Shown: positions 33,366 through 35,316 of the stretch, one piece after another | How the letters are laid out: each line of letters starts with the position of its first letter | How positions within the stretch are numbered: position 1 is the first letter of the stretch | Assembly: GCA_028280635.1 (NCBI GenBank) | Contig: JANQLM010000113.1 | Coordinates: 1-35,316, forward strand | Reading direction: 5' to 3' | Length of the DNA stretch: 35,316 bases | From: Halieaceae bacterium | Lineage (GTDB): Bacteria > Pseudomonadota > Gammaproteobacteria > Pseudomonadales > Halieaceae | Notes under the pieces: model-generated | The model's database searches: none | Told to the model about the DNA's origin: nothing | What the model saw: only the letters and a program-made list of their open reading frames with translations | Program-made: the position numbers and the translations under genes

Positions 33366-34340
33366 ATGAACCCCGAGTTACTCGCCTCCACCGTGCTCAA
33401 CCCGGCGGTGCTGTTCTTTTTTCTGGGCATTCTCGCGGTACTGACCCGTTCGGACCTGGAAATTCCCCAGTCCATCTCCAAGCTGATGTCCCTCTACCTG
33501 CTGTTGGCGATCGGCTTCAAGGGCGGAGTCGAGCTGTCCCACAGCAACCTGGGCAGCGAGATCGCGCTGACCCTGCTGGCCGCGGTGATGATGTCGGCGC
33601 TGGTGCCGGTCTACACGTTTTTTGTGCTGCGACGCATGGTGCCGGTTCATGATGCCGCGGCGATAGCCGCTACCTACGGTTCGATCAGCGCGGTGACGTT
33701 TATTACCGCGGTGGGTTTTTTGCAGGCCCTGGATGTTTCCAGCAGCGGCTACCTGGTGGCAGCGATGGCGCTGATGGAATCACCGGCGATTATCACCGGC
33801 CTGGTGCTGTACCGGTTTTTTGCCGCCGATCCGGAGGGCGCCGAAGATTTCTCCTGGCCGCGCATACTGCGGGAGGCTTGCGTCAACGGCTCGGTGTTCC
33901 TGATTCTTGGCAGCCTGGTGATCGGCCTGGTGACCACGGATGCCCACGCCAGGGGGTTGGCGCCCTTCACGGAGGACCTGTTCAAGGGCGTCCTTACCCT
34001 GTTCCTGCTCGATATGGGGCTGATTGCCGGCCGCCGCCTGGCCGCCCTGCGTGAAGCGGGTTCCCGGCTGATCCTGTTCGCCCTGTTGGTGCCCCTGGTG
34101 AATGCAGCCCTGGGTATAACGCTGACCGTGGTGCTGGGACTTGGGGTAGGGGATGCCCTGCTGTTCACGGTGCTGTGCGCCAGTGCCTCCTACATCGCAG
34201 TGCCGGCGGCCATGCACCTGTCCATCCCCCAGGCCAATGCCAGCCTCTATGTCACCTTGTCACTTGCCGTGACCTTTCCCTTCAATATTGTTGTCGGCCT
34301 GCCGCTGTATCTGGCTGTCCTCAGATGGGTGCACGCATGA
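33366..34340 (+). CDS. sbtA: Sodium-dependent bicarbonate transporter, SbtA family
   Basis: 324 residues, about ten membrane helices in two halves, DUF897/SbtA family. ATG 33366 chosen (MNPELLASTVLNP); the frame extends to 33312 but the promoter lies there. Helices with FKGGVELS, AATYGSISAVTF, ALMESPAIITGLVLY and PSYIAVPAAMHL-type segments (here SASYIAVPAAMHLSIP) are family-typical. In cyanobacteria SbtA imports bicarbonate with Na+ and is controlled by SbtB. Its stop overlaps the start of the sbtB-like gene (ATGA). Such pairs occur in heterotrophic marine bacteria too. Confidence 0.88.
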   Translation: MNPELLASTVLNPAVLFFFLGILAVLTRSDLEIPQSISKLMSLYLLLAIGFKGGVELSHSNLGSEIALTLLAAVMMSALVPVYTFFVLRRMVPVHDAAAIAATYGSISAVTFITAVGFLQALDVSSSGYLVAAMALMESPAIITGLVLYRFFAADPEGAEDFSWPRILREACVNGSVFLILGSLVIGLVTTDAHARGLAPFTEDLFKGVLTLFLLDMGLIAGRRLAALREAGSRLILFALLVPLVNAALGITLTVVLGLGVGDALLFTVLCASASYIAVPAAMHLSIPQANASLYVTLSLAVTFPFNIVVGLPLYLAVLRWVHA

Positions 34341-34630
34341 AGCCAGTCAAACGTATCGAGATTGTTGTGGATTCCCTGGACGTCAAAATGGTGTTGCAGG
34401 AACTGGAGGACATCGGCATCACCTCCTACTCCCTGATCCGCGACGTGGTGGGGGCGGGCAGCAGCGGCGCCCGCAGCGGCGACCTGCTCAACGATGCCAT
34501 GAACAATAGCTACATATTGATTGCCTGTGACGCGGCTGAGGTCGCAAGAATCACCGAAGCCCTTGCTCCCAAGCTGAAACGCTATGGTGGCCTGTGCCTG
34601 GTATCAGACGCCGAGATGCTGCAGTACTGA
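34337..34630 (+). CDS. sbtB: PII-like signalling protein, SbtB type
   Basis: 97 residues with a ferredoxin-like PII fold: KRIEIVVDSLDVKMVLQELEDIG, then the T-loop region VGAGSSGARSGDLLND, and VARITEALAPKLKRYGG. No redox C-loop is seen. SbtB binds adenine nucleotides, including cAMP, and modulates the SbtA transporter; coupling here is shown by the 4-base overlap with sbtA. Start ATG 34337. Confidence 0.82.
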   Translation: MKPVKRIEIVVDSLDVKMVLQELEDIGITSYSLIRDVVGAGSSGARSGDLLNDAMNNSYILIACDAAEVARITEALAPKLKRYGGLCLVSDAEMLQY

Positions 34631-34718
34631 TCCCGGCACCGGGTATTGATCCCGGTCATGCCACCGGCACCGCGCGCGGGCTATGCTTCGGCCTGCAAAC
34701 TTCTCCAGATGGGCGCAC

Positions 34719-35222
34719 ATGACTGAGAGCGTGCTGAGGATTGCCATCACCGGTGCTGGTGGTGTCGGTGCCATTTCCTGCGGTGAGATGCTGCTGCGCG
34801 CCTGGGCGGCCAGCGGTGGCCGCGGCCTGCTGCGCAAGGCCTTCGGACCGCAGATTCGCGGCGGCGAGGCGGCGTCGCTGTTATCCCTCACCGAGTCCGA
34901 GGATTATACTGCCGCCACTGAGTACGACCTGTTGCTGGCCCTCGACTGGCTGAACTTCGAGCGCTTCGAAGACGAGATTCGCCTGGCGCCGGATGCCCTG
35001 GTGATCTGCGAATCGGCGGCCCGCGCGCCTGAGGCGGTGCAGGCGGTTCGCATCGAAGAACTCCCCTTCGGCCAGTTGGCCAGCGACAGCCATCCGGAAG
35101 GTCGCAGCAATATGCTGGCCCTGGGTTTGCTGGGCCGGGCCCTGGAGCTTTCCTTGGAGACCCTGTGCGAACTGGCCGAGCAGCGGTTTGCCTCCCGCGC
35201 GGCCGCCTACCGGGAGGCGGCC
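34719..35222 (+). CDS. 2-oxoacid:acceptor oxidoreductase, N-terminal gamma domain (partial)
   Basis: The first 168 or so residues are shown. MTESVLRIAITGAGGVGAISCGEMLLRAWAASGG and the GLLRKAFGPQIRGGEAASLLS motif are those of the gamma domain of KorA-type 2-oxoglutarate:ferredoxin oxidoreductase alpha subunits. The frame remains open to the window end, but from about 35200 the sequence is a foldback copy of the gene itself, so the C-terminal residues after about 160 are not genuine. The rest of the gene and its beta partner are outside the window. Start ATG 34719; the 88 bases after sbtB hold two copies of TGATCCCGG and no gene. Confidence 0.78.
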
Positions 35223-35316
35223 CGCGGGAGGCAAACCGCTGCTCGGCCAGTTCGCACAGGGTCTCCAAGGAAAGCTCCAGGGCCCGGCCCAGCAAACCCA
35301 GGGCCAGCATATTGCT
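35106..35316. repeat. 211-bp foldback palindrome at the window end
   Basis: 35106-35199 and 35223-35316 are perfect 94-bp reverse complements. The 23-base centre is itself an 8-bp hairpin (GGCCGCCT 35201-35208 with AGGCGGCC 35215-35222) plus one bulged base. The left arm is coding sequence of the oxidoreductase gene; the right arm is its mirror. This is the pattern of polymerase strand-switching at a hairpin or of a chimeric contig end, rather than of a natural element. Confidence 0.9.

Noticed and set aside
34888-35310. Minus-strand ORF repeating part of the oxidoreductase sequence (MLALGLLGRALELS)
   Set aside because: Direct product of the foldback palindrome; it is the same sequence read from the mirrored arm.
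1-35316. CRISPR arrays, rRNA genes, intact tRNA genes, insertion-sequence transposases or integrases
   Set aside because: None recognised on either strand by reading; no regular repeat-spacer pattern or transposase motif.

Overview
The window looks like a chromosome segment of a GC-rich gammaproteobacterium, most likely a marine member of the Cellvibrionales/Halieaceae. That placement is inferred from the Pseudomonas-like order tyrA-aroA-cmk-rpsA-ihfB, the wbpV/wbpL/wbpM-like genes, a large TonB receptor and a two-membrane-span regulator module. No rRNA or marker tree was available.

Layout. (1) 1-4316: end of the aromatic amino-acid supraoperon (3' part of tyrA, aroA, cmk) and rpsA with a structured leader and a strong terminator. 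(2) 4317-6520: a non-core insert between rpsA and ihfB, holding a foldback intergenic element, an SDR dehydrogenase and a divergent LysR regulator. (3) 6521-12534: ihfB (with a consensus IHF site upstream), lapA, pyrF, a ComEA-like protein, then a wbpV/wbpL/wbpM-like trio that starts surface-polysaccharide synthesis. In P. aeruginosa the O-antigen cluster lies between ihfB and wbpM. Here almost nothing is left between these borders. (4) 12593-16307: a DHH phosphoesterase and several small or poorly known genes, including an UrcA-family protein, a DUF1643 protein and an HTH regulator. (5) 16423-30014: a complete catabolic island for (halo)phenols. (6) 30345-35316: a CadC-like membrane regulator with TolB/TPR domains, an MddA/NnrU-like methyltransferase, an SbtA/SbtB bicarbonate-transport pair, and the start of a 2-oxoacid:ferredoxin oxidoreductase that ends in a foldback palindrome, probably an assembly artefact.

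The catabolic island is the main result. A TfdB-like phenol hydroxylase, a short intradiol catechol dioxygenase, a (chloro)muconate cycloisomerase, a dienelactone hydrolase and a maleylacetate reductase form the modified ortho-cleavage route known for chlorocatechols. A fused 3-oxoadipate CoA-transferase and a thiolase complete it to succinyl-CoA and acetyl-CoA. CatC (muconolactone isomerase) and PcaD (enol-lactone hydrolase) are absent, as expected for the halocatechol variant. The genes form three transcription units: catB-like (minus), catA-like to the CMD-family gene (plus), and tfdB-like/osmC/TonB receptor (minus). Each unit is preceded by the same 66-bp layout: an ATAC-N7-GTAT operator (BenM/CatM type), a second half-site exactly 22 bp nearer the gene, and a promoter with an 18-bp spacer. 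One local LysR regulator therefore probably controls the whole set, including four accessory genes with no assigned role in the pathway: a peroxiredoxin-like protein, a double-CMD protein, an OsmC protein and the TonB receptor. Marine bromophenols are a plausible natural substrate, but this is inference.
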